Shown: piece by piece, positions 30,455 through 39,029 of the stretch | Position numbering within the stretch: position 1 is the first letter of the stretch | How the letters are laid out: every line of letters starts with the position of its first letter | Assembly (NCBI RefSeq): GCF_004345325.1 | Contig: NZ_SLVJ01000002.1 | Location: forward strand, 124,001-188,000 | Length of the DNA stretch: 64,000 nucleotides | DNA from: Acinetobacter calcoaceticus | GTDB taxonomy: Bacteria > Pseudomonadota > Gammaproteobacteria > Pseudomonadales > Moraxellaceae | Direction of reading: 5' to 3' | Made by a program: the position numbers and the translations under genes | Notes under the pieces: model-generated | What the model saw: the letters and a program-made list of their open reading frames with translations, nothing else | Databases searched by the model: none | Told to the model about the DNA's origin: nothing

Positions 30455-30638
30455 GTTCACTCCGAAGATGCCGCTGCATATCATTACCCTTGAACCCTAA
30501 AGTTCAAGGTGGACGCAACGCGTACTTGCTGGGTTTCCTACTCAAGGCAGGCTTACGCTCTAAATACGCAGGATACATCCGGGGATATAAATATCGGCTC
30601 AGGGGAATCTGACGTGCTGGCGAACATCCCAGAGTGGT
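30455..30638 (-). ncRNA. ssrS: 6S RNA
   Basis: The minus strand carries landmarks matching E. coli 6S RNA: TCTGGGATGTTCGC near the 5-prime end, TCCCCTGAGCCGATATTT, CACCTTGAAC...GGTTCAAGGGT, and GCGGCATCTTCGGAGTG at the 3-prime end. CACTCTGGGATG and CATCTTCGGAGTG can form the closing stem. The length of about 184 matches the family. 6S RNA mimics an open promoter and binds sigma70 RNA polymerase in stationary phase. It lies just downstream of zapA on the same strand, the classic position. Ends are approximate. Confidence 0.9.
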
Positions 30639-30642
30639 CTTT

Positions 30643-30670
30643 AGTATAACCAAAGTCTGGTGTTTGGCAA
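30643..30670 (-). promoter_or_regulatory. Sigma70-type promoter of ssrS
   Basis: On the minus strand, TTGCCA (30665-30670) and TATACT (30643-30648) are separated by 16 bases, a few bases upstream of the inferred 6S RNA start. Confidence 0.7.
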
Positions 30671-30738
30671 ACCTTCTATGCCGTATTTCAACTTATATCG
30701 ACGTTATATTGAATTTATTTGCACAAAGAAAAAGCGGT

Positions 30739-31023
30739 TTAGACCGCTTTTTCAATATCTTCTAAAATGTCGCAGAGCAAGCGTTCGCAATGCGAATACT
30801 CTTGTAATGTTTTGTTCATGCTCAGCACTTCTTGGGTCAATTCCAATGCCACCATGATTACAAGTTTATTGTGTTCGATATTTGGTGCTTTACGACGAAA
30901 CTCTTGAAATTTCTCATTCAACAGTTGACCCGCACGTTCTAAATCGGCTTTTTTTTCAACGGTGGTGGAGAGACGGAATGATTGTTCGATCAGGCGTAAT
31001 TCTACAGTAACGAGCTCAGACAT
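30739..31023 (-). CDS. zapA: Cell division protein ZapA
   Basis: A 94-residue protein that stabilises FtsZ filaments at the division site. The N-terminal FtsZ-binding fold (VTVELRLIEQSFRLSTTVEKKADLERAGQLL) and a C-terminal coiled coil (ALELTQEVLSMNKTLQEYS) are visible. It sits two bases after a coiled-coil gene and upstream of ssrS. Confidence 0.88.
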   Translation of the reverse strand: MSELVTVELRLIEQSFRLSTTVEKKADLERAGQLLNEKFQEFRRKAPNIEHNKLVIMVALELTQEVLSMNKTLQEYSHCERLLCDILEDIEKAV

Positions 31024-31025
31024 GA

Positions 31026-31577
31026 TTAAGCCTCCTCATGCGCATCAGTTGGATGAGCAAGTTGCTGGATTTCTTGCGCGTGATGGTCTTGTTCAGTGCC
31101 GAGCAGGGCGAGGCGCTGAATAATCGCTTCAACTTTGGTTTTGGCATGATCATTTTTTTTGATCAAACGTTCACGTTCAGATTGAAGGCTTTGGATTTCT
31201 TGCTGTGTATGTTGTTGCTCATGGATCATTTTGTCTTTGAGCACACGTAGATCATTGCGCTCAGCTAAAATCTCTTGGAAACGATTTTTTAGATCAGTGC
31301 AACTTTTCTCCAAACGACCATAGCGTTCAGCAAGCGAGGTAGCATCGGTATTCAATTGTTTAAATTGAGTTTGAAGTTGAGAAAGTTGGTCACTCAAGCT
31401 TTCAATTTGATCTTGCTTTTGCGTAATCACGGTGTTTTTTTGCGTGATTTGGGCGTGGGTTTGCTCATCACTGTGGGATTTTTCCTTCAACAGTGATTTA
31501 TTTTCGTTCTGAACATTTTCTAGTCGTGTTTTTAAAACACCAATATGCGTATGTAAACGCTGTAATTGTTCTAACAT
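31026..31577 (-). CDS. Coiled-coil protein of unknown function upstream of zapA
   Basis: About 183 residues that are almost entirely heptad-like and rich in Gln, Glu, Leu and Lys (LKTRLENVQNENKSLLKEK through LQSERERLIKKNDHAKTK). No signal or membrane segment is seen. The N-terminus MLEQLQRLHTHIGVLKTRLE resembles the short coiled-coil proteins often found beside zapA, but this one is longer. A division-linked role is inferred from context only. The start is uncertain: ATG 31577 or TTG 31604, neither with a clear ribosome-binding site. Confidence 0.7.
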   Translation of the reverse strand: MLEQLQRLHTHIGVLKTRLENVQNENKSLLKEKSHSDEQTHAQITQKNTVITQKQDQIESLSDQLSQLQTQFKQLNTDATSLAERYGRLEKSCTDLKNRFQEILAERNDLRVLKDKMIHEQQHTQQEIQSLQSERERLIKKNDHAKTKVEAIIQRLALLGTEQDHHAQEIQQLAHPTDAHEEA

Positions 31578-31642
31578 AAGGTGGTCGCGCAGAGTTGCAA
31601 TCAAAGGTAATATAGCAAGAAGTATAGAGATTGGATAAGCGA

Positions 31643-32269
31643 ATGCAAGACGATATTTCAGGTTGGATCGATTGGGAACAAAATTTTAAAGGTATTGATG
31701 AAATTTCAAGCCCTAGTGAGTTACATGGATTGCTTACAGGTATTGTTTGTGTAACTGAGACGCCCACTCGTGATGAATGGTTACAAATATTATCCACCCT
31801 CAATGTGCCTGCCTTAGAAGATGAGGCCTTGGCACTGCTCAGTGAAGAAACCGAAGATGTGGCGCATTCACTTTCAGATGATGAATTGGACTATTTACCA
31901 ATGTTACCTGATGATGAACATTCGCTCTTAGAGCGCGTGACTGCACTGGCCGATTGGTGTGCAGGGGTGATTTTAGGTTTTGGTTTGGCATCTGGGCATA
32001 TTCGCCAAGATGAGCAAGAGTGGATTGAACATCTGCAAGAAGTCGCAGCTGTTGAATTTGAAGATTCTGATGATGATGAAGAAGGTGAATTGAGCTACCA
32101 AGAGTTGTATGAGTTTGTACGCCTCATTCCACTGTCATTGGCACTGGGGCGTAAAAAAATCCCAGTCAGTGAAAGTACTTTGTTGCAGAATTTTCAACAA
32201 AAGTTACAACGTGGCGAGGGGGTGAGTGATCATGTGGTTGAAATGTTTACCCCGCATCGTCCAAGCTAA
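31643..32269 (+). CDS. UPF0149 (YgfB-like) family protein
   Basis: About 208 residues of the YgfB/UPF0149 family. Family features are SPSELHGLLTGIVC near the start, the central DWCAGVILGFGLASG and an acidic stretch (EDSDDDEEGELSYQELYEFVRLIPLSL). In Pseudomonas YgfB influences beta-lactam resistance genes; its function here is unknown. It starts the ygfB-pepP-ubiH-ubiI order conserved in gammaproteobacteria. Confidence 0.87.
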   Translation: MQDDISGWIDWEQNFKGIDEISSPSELHGLLTGIVCVTETPTRDEWLQILSTLNVPALEDEALALLSEETEDVAHSLSDDELDYLPMLPDDEHSLLERVTALADWCAGVILGFGLASGHIRQDEQEWIEHLQEVAAVEFEDSDDDEEGELSYQELYEFVRLIPLSLALGRKKIPVSESTLLQNFQQKLQRGEGVSDHVVEMFTPHRPS

Positions 32270-32298
32270 GCCCATTAAGTCAATATGATCTAATCACA

Positions 32299-32333
32299 GC
32301 AACTATAACGATCTAGAGTATGGTTATAGTTGC
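32299..32333 (+). terminator. Hairpin with T-run between ygfB and pepP
   Basis: GCAACTATAAC and GTTATAGTTGC form a perfect 11-bp stem with a 13-base loop, followed by GCTTTTA. It may end or attenuate transcription from the ygfB-like gene into pepP. Confidence 0.65.
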
Positions 32334-32384
32334 GCTTTTACCTTGTCGCAATTGTTTAAACGGATAGGAATCGACGCCAGCATG

Positions 32385-33704
32385 ATGACATTAACCCAAA
32401 TTGATTTTCAGCAACGTCGAGATCAACTCGCCGAAAAAATGGGTCCACACAGTATTGCGATTATTGCCACCAGTCCAGTGGCGATGCGCAACAGTGATGC
32501 AGATTATAAGTTTCGTGCAGACAGTAGTTTTTATTATTTGACTGGTTTTGCAGAGCCTGAAGCTGTTGCCGTGATCGAAACCTTTGATAGCAATGATGAA
32601 TACAGCTACAGCTTATTTTGCCGTGAACGTAATCGGGAAATGGAAATCTGGAATGGCTATCGTGCAGGGATTGATGGCGCAATTGATCAATATGAGGCCG
32701 ATGAAGCTTATGCAATTGATTTATTAGATGATGAAATCGTTGATAAAATACTCAATAAAAATAAATTATATTATCGCGTGGCGGATCGCGCTGATTTCGA
32801 TGCCCGTATAACAACCTGGTATAAACAGGCACAACAACAGCGTGGTCAAGATTATCCAGCTGAAATTATTCAATTGGACCAGATTTTAGATGAAATGCGT
32901 TTGCATAAATCTGAGAAAGAAATTCAACTGATGCAGATCGCTTCTGACATCAGTGCACAAGCGCATACCCGTGCCATGCAGCAGGTGCGTGTAGGCATGA
33001 TGGAGTACGCACTTGAAGCCGAATTGAACTATGTCTTCGGTCAACAAGGCTGTGTCCCAGCCTATAACAGTATCGTGGGTGGAGGGGCGAATGCGTGTAT
33101 TTTGCATTATGTAGAAAACAATCAGCGCTTGAACGATGGTGATTTGGTTCTGATCGATGCCGCATGTGAATATGAAATGTATGCTTCTGACATTACTCGA
33201 ACTTTTCCTGTGAATGGTCGCTTTAGTCCAGAACAAAAAGCACTCTATCAAGTGGTCTTGGATGCACAATTGGCTGCGATTGCAGCAGTGCAGCTCGGCG
33301 AGTCATATAAACAACCGCATCATGCAGCAGTACGAATCTTGGTTGAAGGGCTGGTTCAACTGGGTATTTTGCAGGGCGAGGTGGATGCTTTGATCGCGTC
33401 TTCGGCATATCAGCAGTTCTATATGCATGGTACAGGGCATTGGTTGGGCATGGATGTACATGATGTCGGTCGTTACCAAACGCAGGATGGACCACGCAGC
33501 TTTGAAGCAGGCATGGTGATCACGGTAGAGCCGGGCCTATATATCGCGCCTGATGATGAATCTGTAGATGAAAAATGGCGTGGCATCGGTATTCGTATCG
33601 AAGATGATGTCTTGGTCACTGAAAATGGACCGCGGGTGTTGACTGCAAAAGTGGTTAAGTCGACCGCGGACATCGAGCAGTTAATGGCTGAGACGCGTAT
33701 TTAA
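32385..33704 (+). CDS. pepP: Xaa-Pro aminopeptidase
   Basis: About 439 residues, close to E. coli PepP, a manganese enzyme that removes an N-terminal residue before proline. The N-terminal domain (FYYLTGFAEPEAV) is followed by the pita-bread domain. Metal ligands are in LIDAACEYEMYASDITRTFP, HGTGHWLGMDVHDVG and VEPGLY. Two adjacent ATGs (32382 and 32385) compete for the start; the second matches the usual family N-terminus. Confidence 0.93.
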   Translation: MTLTQIDFQQRRDQLAEKMGPHSIAIIATSPVAMRNSDADYKFRADSSFYYLTGFAEPEAVAVIETFDSNDEYSYSLFCRERNREMEIWNGYRAGIDGAIDQYEADEAYAIDLLDDEIVDKILNKNKLYYRVADRADFDARITTWYKQAQQQRGQDYPAEIIQLDQILDEMRLHKSEKEIQLMQIASDISAQAHTRAMQQVRVGMMEYALEAELNYVFGQQGCVPAYNSIVGGGANACILHYVENNQRLNDGDLVLIDAACEYEMYASDITRTFPVNGRFSPEQKALYQVVLDAQLAAIAAVQLGESYKQPHHAAVRILVEGLVQLGILQGEVDALIASSAYQQFYMHGTGHWLGMDVHDVGRYQTQDGPRSFEAGMVITVEPGLYIAPDDESVDEKWRGIGIRIEDDVLVTENGPRVLTAKVVKSTADIEQLMAETRI

Positions 33705-33753
33705 ACGATTGATCAATATTTAAAAAATTTTATTAAAACTTGGGTGATAAGTC

Positions 33754-34968
33754 ATGGTTCAAGAACAAGTAATCATTGTCGGCGGCGGTATGGTGGGTTT
33801 GAGTCTGGCACTGATGCTGGCCAAAGCAAACATTGCGGTCAAATTGATCGAAGCGATCAAGTACCCCGATTATCAATCGACGGAACTGGCGCCTTATCAT
33901 TCTAGTTTTGATGCACGAAATACCGCCTTATCACGCCGTAGTGTGCAGATCTACCAAGCACTTGGGCTTTGGGAAGCATTGCAACAGCATGCCACCCCAA
34001 TTTTACAAGTCCATATCACTGAAGAAGGTGGCTTTGGTAAAGCACGTTTGGTCGCGGATCAAGAAAAAGTCGAAAGCTTTGGTCAAGTGATTGAAAATGC
34101 ATGGTTAGGTCGAGTGTTATTGACCCAAGTCCATGCACAACCGTTGATCGAATTGATTGATGCCGCAACGGTCACAGAACTCAGCCAAGATCAGCAACAG
34201 GTTCAATTGCGTTTTCATACTGCGGATGGTGAGTCGCAAACAATAAATTCTAAATTATTAATTGCTGCGGATGGCCGTGATTCTTTCTGTCGCCAAGCTT
34301 TAGGCGTGGGAGTGGATGTACATGACTATGACCAAGTGGCAATTGTTACTGCGGTCGAAACTTCAAAACCGCATCAGCAAGTCGGTTTTGAACGTTTTAG
34401 TGTAAAAGGCCCATTGGCATTGTTGCCTTTACCTGGCGCTTATCGTCGTTCGGTGGTCTGGCCAGTTAAAAAAGGCACTGAACAAGAATGGTTGGGTGAA
34501 GAAAATGATCAACATTTTCTCGATGCCTTACAGCAGACCTATGGCGACCGCGCTGGAAAATTTGTCAAAACCGGAAAACGTTATAGCTTCCCCTTGTCGC
34601 AAGTTCTGGCCGATCAACAAGCTGTTGGCCGTGTGGTGTTGATGGGCAATGCCGCGCACACCATTCATCCTGTGGCAGGGCAAGGGTTCAACCTCTGTCT
34701 ACGTGATGCAGATGTATTGCTGCGTTATTTGACCGAGCAGCAACAGCGCAATCAAGACCTGGGTGATCCGGCACTGCTCAAAGCCTATGAACAAGCCCGA
34801 CTTAGCGATCAACGCCGTGTGATTAAGTTCTGTGATGCCGTCGTGAGAGGCTTTAGCCATTCGCATCCTGCGCTGAAGTTGCTGCGTAATACCGGCCTAC
34901 TGGCCTTTGACATGATTCCTGGGATAAAACCATTAATCGCCAATTACGCAATGGGATTGAAAGCATGA
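33754..34968 (+). CDS. ubiH: 2-octaprenyl-6-methoxyphenol hydroxylase family (ubiquinone synthesis)
   Basis: A 404-residue FAD monooxygenase. GGGMVGLSLALMLAK binds FAD; GNAAHTIHPVAGQGFNLCLRDAD is the second FAD motif of the UbiH/UbiI/UbiF group. It hydroxylates a ubiquinone ring precursor. Assignment to UbiH rather than UbiI follows gene order (pepP-ubiH-ubiI). Its stop overlaps the next start by four bases (ATGA). Confidence 0.88.
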   Translation: MVQEQVIIVGGGMVGLSLALMLAKANIAVKLIEAIKYPDYQSTELAPYHSSFDARNTALSRRSVQIYQALGLWEALQQHATPILQVHITEEGGFGKARLVADQEKVESFGQVIENAWLGRVLLTQVHAQPLIELIDAATVTELSQDQQQVQLRFHTADGESQTINSKLLIAADGRDSFCRQALGVGVDVHDYDQVAIVTAVETSKPHQQVGFERFSVKGPLALLPLPGAYRRSVVWPVKKGTEQEWLGEENDQHFLDALQQTYGDRAGKFVKTGKRYSFPLSQVLADQQAVGRVVLMGNAAHTIHPVAGQGFNLCLRDADVLLRYLTEQQQRNQDLGDPALLKAYEQARLSDQRRVIKFCDAVVRGFSHSHPALKLLRNTGLLAFDMIPGIKPLIANYAMGLKA

Positions 34969-36209
34969 GTGAACTTTTAGATGTCGTCGTCGTCGGTGGT
35001 GGATTGGTCGGTGGTCTTACATCGTTATTGTTGGCCCAAGGCGGTGTACAGGCAACAGTACTTGATGCTGCACCGATCTTGGATGCAGATCGGGTCATTG
35101 CGACCCTCAATCCTCGGGTTCTGGCACTCAGTCAAGCCAGTATGCATTTGCTGAAAACCTTAGCAGTTTGGCCACTGATTCAGCGTCATATGCCCTATAG
35201 TGCGATGCAAGTCTGGAATAAAAATGGGTATGGCGAGATTAACTTTGGTCAAGCCTCAGCACAACGTCCAAACGCTGCCCAAAGTCTGGGCGCAATGGTA
35301 GAGCCAAGTTTATTGAACTTGGCGATTCAACAGAAAATGTTGACTGAAATTAAAGATTATCGTACTCAAGTTAAAGTGGTTGCAATACAGCAGTTGCCTG
35401 AGGGTTGGTTGATTCAATTGGCTGATGGCACCTCATTGCGTACCAAGTTGCTGATTGGGGCAGATGGGGCACAATCCTTTGTGCGTACCCAAGCCATGAT
35501 CGATCTGGATGTGTTGGACTATCAACAAGCCGGTGTGACCTGTGCTATTCGTACAGCAGAAGTACATCAACATGTGGCCAGACAGATCTTTCTAGACACG
35601 GGGCCATTGGCATACTTACCGATGGCCAGTCTAGATCCAGCTCAAGAAGGTCATTGGCAGTCAATCGTCTGGACCTTGCCAGATGATTTTGCTGATGAGT
35701 ATGCAGCACTGAATGATTGCGAGTTTTGTCAATTGCTCAGTCGTGAAAGCCATTACATGCTTGGCGAGGTTTTAGAAGCAACGCCTCGGGCCAAGTTCCC
35801 ACTGAAAGCCCGTGCGGCCAAACACTATGTGAAAAATGGCTTGGCATTGATTGGTGATGCTGCGCATGTGGTGCATCCACTCGCTGGCCAAGGCGTCAAT
35901 ATTGGCTGCTTGGATGCAGCAATCCTGTGTGATGTATTACTGCATGATTTACAACGTGGTGTATGGGCGCACGAACAGACATTAAAGCGTTATGAGCATC
36001 AACGTAAAGGTCATAATGATGCGATGATGCACAGCATGTCGGCAATTGGTTGGTTGGAAGGGCAGACACTTTTCCCATGGGTTTGGGCGCGAAATTTTGG
36101 CTTAAAGCAAGTTGAACAACAGCCAATGTTGAAAGACCTGTTCATGTCTGGAGCCAATGGTTTATTCGCTTTGGCAGACACTCGATACGCGGCTCGGCCG
36201 TCGTTATGA
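34965..36209 (+). CDS. ubiI: UbiI/VisC-like FAD-dependent ubiquinone hydroxylase
   Basis: A 414-residue paralogue of the preceding protein, with VVVVGGGLVGGLTSLLLAQ at the start and GDAAHVVHPLAGQGVNIGCLDA. It probably performs the C5 hydroxylation in ubiquinone synthesis. It is translationally coupled to ubiH. UbiF-type activity cannot be excluded from sequence alone. Confidence 0.84.
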   Translation: MSELLDVVVVGGGLVGGLTSLLLAQGGVQATVLDAAPILDADRVIATLNPRVLALSQASMHLLKTLAVWPLIQRHMPYSAMQVWNKNGYGEINFGQASAQRPNAAQSLGAMVEPSLLNLAIQQKMLTEIKDYRTQVKVVAIQQLPEGWLIQLADGTSLRTKLLIGADGAQSFVRTQAMIDLDVLDYQQAGVTCAIRTAEVHQHVARQIFLDTGPLAYLPMASLDPAQEGHWQSIVWTLPDDFADEYAALNDCEFCQLLSRESHYMLGEVLEATPRAKFPLKARAAKHYVKNGLALIGDAAHVVHPLAGQGVNIGCLDAAILCDVLLHDLQRGVWAHEQTLKRYEHQRKGHNDAMMHSMSAIGWLEGQTLFPWVWARNFGLKQVEQQPMLKDLFMSGANGLFALADTRYAARPSL

Positions 36210-36369
36210 TAAATTTTGAACATTTATTTAACCATTATTACTAATTTGGTTAAAAAAAATACGTTTTTATTGCATTTGACTCTAGTCGAAATACCCAGAG
36301 CTTGATACATTTCTCGGTAAATCATGGCCAGTGTAATGGTCAATAGAAGTCATTGATGGGGAGTTAAAT

Positions 36370-36618
36370 ATGACGGATATAAATGACTACGATGAAACTG
36401 AAGAGACTGCTGTAGACGACGATGAAGCCCAAGCGGCGGAGAAGGGTGCAACAGAAAGTGAAGCCACCGTTTCGGATACCGATCTTGCTGAAGCTGAAAC
36501 CTTATCAGTAACCGCCAAACGCAAGCAACGTCAAGCACTTGAAGATGAAGTGGCCGCATTCCTTGCTCGTGGTGGTCGCATCACCGAAGTACCGCCAGAC
36601 GAATCGTCATACGACTAA
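36370..36618 (+). CDS. Small acidic SutA-like protein
   Basis: An 82-residue protein with a disordered acidic N-terminal half (YDETEETAVDDDEAQAAEK) and a short conserved C-terminal part (KRKQRQALEDEVAAFLARGGRITEVPP). This layout matches SutA of Pseudomonas, a small RNA polymerase-associated regulator active in slow growth, where FLxRGGKVxEIxP occurs. The resemblance is from memory of the motif. GGGGAG lies six bases before ATG. It is monocistronic. Confidence 0.65.
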   Translation: MTDINDYDETEETAVDDDEAQAAEKGATESEATVSDTDLAEAETLSVTAKRKQRQALEDEVAAFLARGGRITEVPPDESSYD

Positions 36619-36733
36619 GTGTTTCACCACCCGCAGCATTTGTTTGGCCAAAGGGTGGTTGTCAGTGTTGTGTTCAAGCGCAGTGGACTGGTTTGAATCA
36701 GTTGCAGCTTGAGACACATGCTGATTATTGGGC

Positions 36734-37576
36734 TTATTCTATTTTGTCAGTCAATTGTAATGCACGTTGATAGGCAACTTTCTTTTTAATGCCGAGTAGA
36801 TCTGCAGCCAACTGAGACGCCGCTTTTACCGATAAATCTGTAAGTAGCCGTTGTAACAGTTGATCAAGTTTGATTTGGTCGACATCGACTTCTTGTGCAG
36901 CTCCTCCGATGACCAAAACAATTTCACCCTTTTCTTGGTTGTGATCTTGTTCGATAAAGCTCACCAGCTCAGCAAGGGTCATCTTTCTAATCGTTTCAAA
37001 GGTTTTGGTGATTTCTCTTGCAAATCCGACTGGACGTTCAGCACCAAATACACTTTGCATATCTTTGACACTGGCCAAAATACGATGCGGCGCCTCATAA
37101 AAAATCATGGTCTGGGTTTCATTTTTCAGTTTTTCAAGTTGTAATAAGCGCTGAGTTGATTTAGACGAAAGAAAGCCTTCAAAACTAAATCGATCGCTCG
37201 GTAGACCAACACTACTCAGTGCCGCAATGGCTGCACATGCACCTGGGATCGGGGTGACACGGATATTATGCGCTTGCGCTGCACGGACCAATTTAAATCC
37301 GGGGTCACTAATCAGCGGTGTACCTGCATCACTAACCAGTGCAATATTTTCGCCTTTTTTTAATCTTTCAATCAGCATATCAATGACATGGCTTTCGTTG
37401 TGATCATGACAGGCCGTCAATGGTGTTACAATATTATAATGTCTTAACAATTGAATAGATTGACGCGTATCTTCTGCCGCAATCATCGTCACTGACTTTA
37501 AAACTTCGATCGCGCGATAGGTCATATCATCTAAGTGCCCAATAGGGGTCGCGACGACAAATAATTGAGCACTCAT
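36734..37576 (-). CDS. rsmI: 16S rRNA 2-prime-O-ribose C1402 methyltransferase
   Basis: A 280-residue tetrapyrrole-methylase-fold enzyme that methylates C1402 in the ribosomal P-site. The signatures are LFVVATPIGHLDDMTYRAIEVL, AEDTRQS, ALVSDAGTPLISDPGFKLV and PIPGACAAIAALSSVGLPSDRFSFEGFL. It is divergent from the lpoA-like gene with only 11 bases between starts, the standard rsmI-lpoA arrangement. Confidence 0.95.
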   Translation of the reverse strand: MSAQLFVVATPIGHLDDMTYRAIEVLKSVTMIAAEDTRQSIQLLRHYNIVTPLTACHDHNESHVIDMLIERLKKGENIALVSDAGTPLISDPGFKLVRAAQAHNIRVTPIPGACAAIAALSSVGLPSDRFSFEGFLSSKSTQRLLQLEKLKNETQTMIFYEAPHRILASVKDMQSVFGAERPVGFAREITKTFETIRKMTLAELVSFIEQDHNQEKGEIVLVIGGAAQEVDVDQIKLDQLLQRLLTDLSVKAASQLAADLLGIKKKVAYQRALQLTDKIE

Positions 37577-37587
37577 AAGGATTCTCC

Positions 37588-38541
37588 ATGCTTAGGAATA
37601 AAATGTTGAATTTCCACCATAAAGTATTATGGTGTTTGGCGCTTTGTGCCACAGTTTCTACACTACGCGCCGAAGTGTTGGTTATTCTACCTGAAACCGG
37701 CGGGATGGCGAGAGCGGGCTTAAGCATTCAGCAGGGGATTGAGAGTGCCAATCAAGTAAATGGTGCAAATATAAACTTTAAGTTTGTCAATGCGCATGGC
37801 AATAGCATGGCCAGTCTGTATAAAAACCATGTCAACAAAAAAACTCAACTGGTTATTGGTCCTTTGGCTCGTCAAGACGTGGAAAATTTGTTAAAGCTGG
37901 ATCCGAAGATTCCAGTATTAGCATTGAATGAAATTGAGGGGAAACATAAAAATGTGCTGCAATTTAGTTTGTCCAAAGATGCAGATGCCCAAGCCTTAGC
38001 CAATGTATTTATTCAAGATAAATTAGAAACCCTGTATGTGTTGCGCCAAGCCGAAGCTGAAAGTGAAAGTGAAAGCTTCCTTAATCTAATTAAACAAAAA
38101 TTTAGTGGAAACATTGAGTTTGTTGAAGATGTACCTAAAAAAATCAAAAAAAATCAGGGCGTGTTATTACTCGGTAATAATCAATGGATTAATGCCTTAA
38201 AAAAATTACCCAGTAAAAATATTTATGCACAAGCAATTGCAATTGCTGACAATCAACCGATGCCAATCGGGTTAAAGTTTTGCGATGTCCCAGCGATCTA
38301 TCAAGCCAAATGGCCGGATGTCATCCAGTCTTACCAAAAGCAACCGACCAGCATGCCTTATCAGCGTCTGTTGGCCTTCGGCGGGGATGCCTGGGAGATT
38401 AGCCAAGCCATGTTAAAGGACAAGAGTTTGAAGAACTTTAGTTTCAGTGGACGTACAGGCTACATTCAGGTGGTGGATGGTGAGATACAACGCATGCCGA
38501 TCTGCTTTATGAACACTAAAAAAGGCTTAGCGGTGATCTAG
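37588..38541 (+). CDS. LpoA-like penicillin-binding protein activator, short and without lipobox
   Basis: Up to 317 residues, exported by a signal peptide ending near LRA. The rest resembles the C-terminal periplasmic-binding-protein-like domain of LpoA/YraM (LVILPETGGMARAGLSIQQGIESA, LVIGPLARQDVENLL), which activates PBP1A. It lacks the N-terminal repeat domain of E. coli LpoA. The only cysteines in the leader (WCLALCATV) do not make a good lipobox, so membrane anchoring is doubtful. The start may be 37588 or 37603; both have an upstream AGGA. It is followed directly by yraN. Confidence 0.8.
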   Translation: MLRNKMLNFHHKVLWCLALCATVSTLRAEVLVILPETGGMARAGLSIQQGIESANQVNGANINFKFVNAHGNSMASLYKNHVNKKTQLVIGPLARQDVENLLKLDPKIPVLALNEIEGKHKNVLQFSLSKDADAQALANVFIQDKLETLYVLRQAEAESESESFLNLIKQKFSGNIEFVEDVPKKIKKNQGVLLLGNNQWINALKKLPSKNIYAQAIAIADNQPMPIGLKFCDVPAIYQAKWPDVIQSYQKQPTSMPYQRLLAFGGDAWEISQAMLKDKSLKNFSFSGRTGYIQVVDGEIQRMPICFMNTKKGLAVI

Positions 38542-38967
38542 GTGGGACATGCGGCGAGTCATTCTCTAGGGGCATGGGCAGAAGCTGCAGCCGCAGAATT
38601 GCTCGATCAACACGGCTTTCAAGCTATCGCAAAGAATTATCATAGCCGCTATGGTGAGATCGACTTGATCGTGCAACGTGAGGATGTCTTGCTGTTTGTT
38701 GAGGTAAAAGCGCGTTCACAGACCCGGTGGGCACATGCCTATGAGATGCTGACCCACAGCAAACAAGTCAAGCTCTACAAAACTGCATTGCGCTTTATGG
38801 AGTTATATCCGCAGTTTCAGCGGTTTTTTATGCGTTTTGATGTGATCTGTTTTGATTTTTCTCATGAATTTGCAAAAAACGTACAGTATGACTTCAACAA
38901 ATTTTCGTATGATCTGCAATGGATAGAAAACGCGTTTACTTTAGATATAGACTTGATTAATCTGTGA
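38542..38967 (+). CDS. UPF0102 (YraN) family protein
   Basis: A 141-residue member of the YraN family with a restriction-endonuclease-like fold. The core YHSRYGEIDLIVQREDVLLFVEVKARS has the D-x-V/E-x-K nuclease-type motif. The biochemical role is not established. It starts with GTG immediately after the lpoA-like stop, so it is translationally coupled. Confidence 0.87.
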   Translation: MGHAASHSLGAWAEAAAAELLDQHGFQAIAKNYHSRYGEIDLIVQREDVLLFVEVKARSQTRWAHAYEMLTHSKQVKLYKTALRFMELYPQFQRFFMRFDVICFDFSHEFAKNVQYDFNKFSYDLQWIENAFTLDIDLINL

Positions 38968-39029
38968 ATGGTTAAAAGGTATTTATTTAAAAAATATAGA
39001 ATTTATATATTCATAAGGAGTCATCCGGA

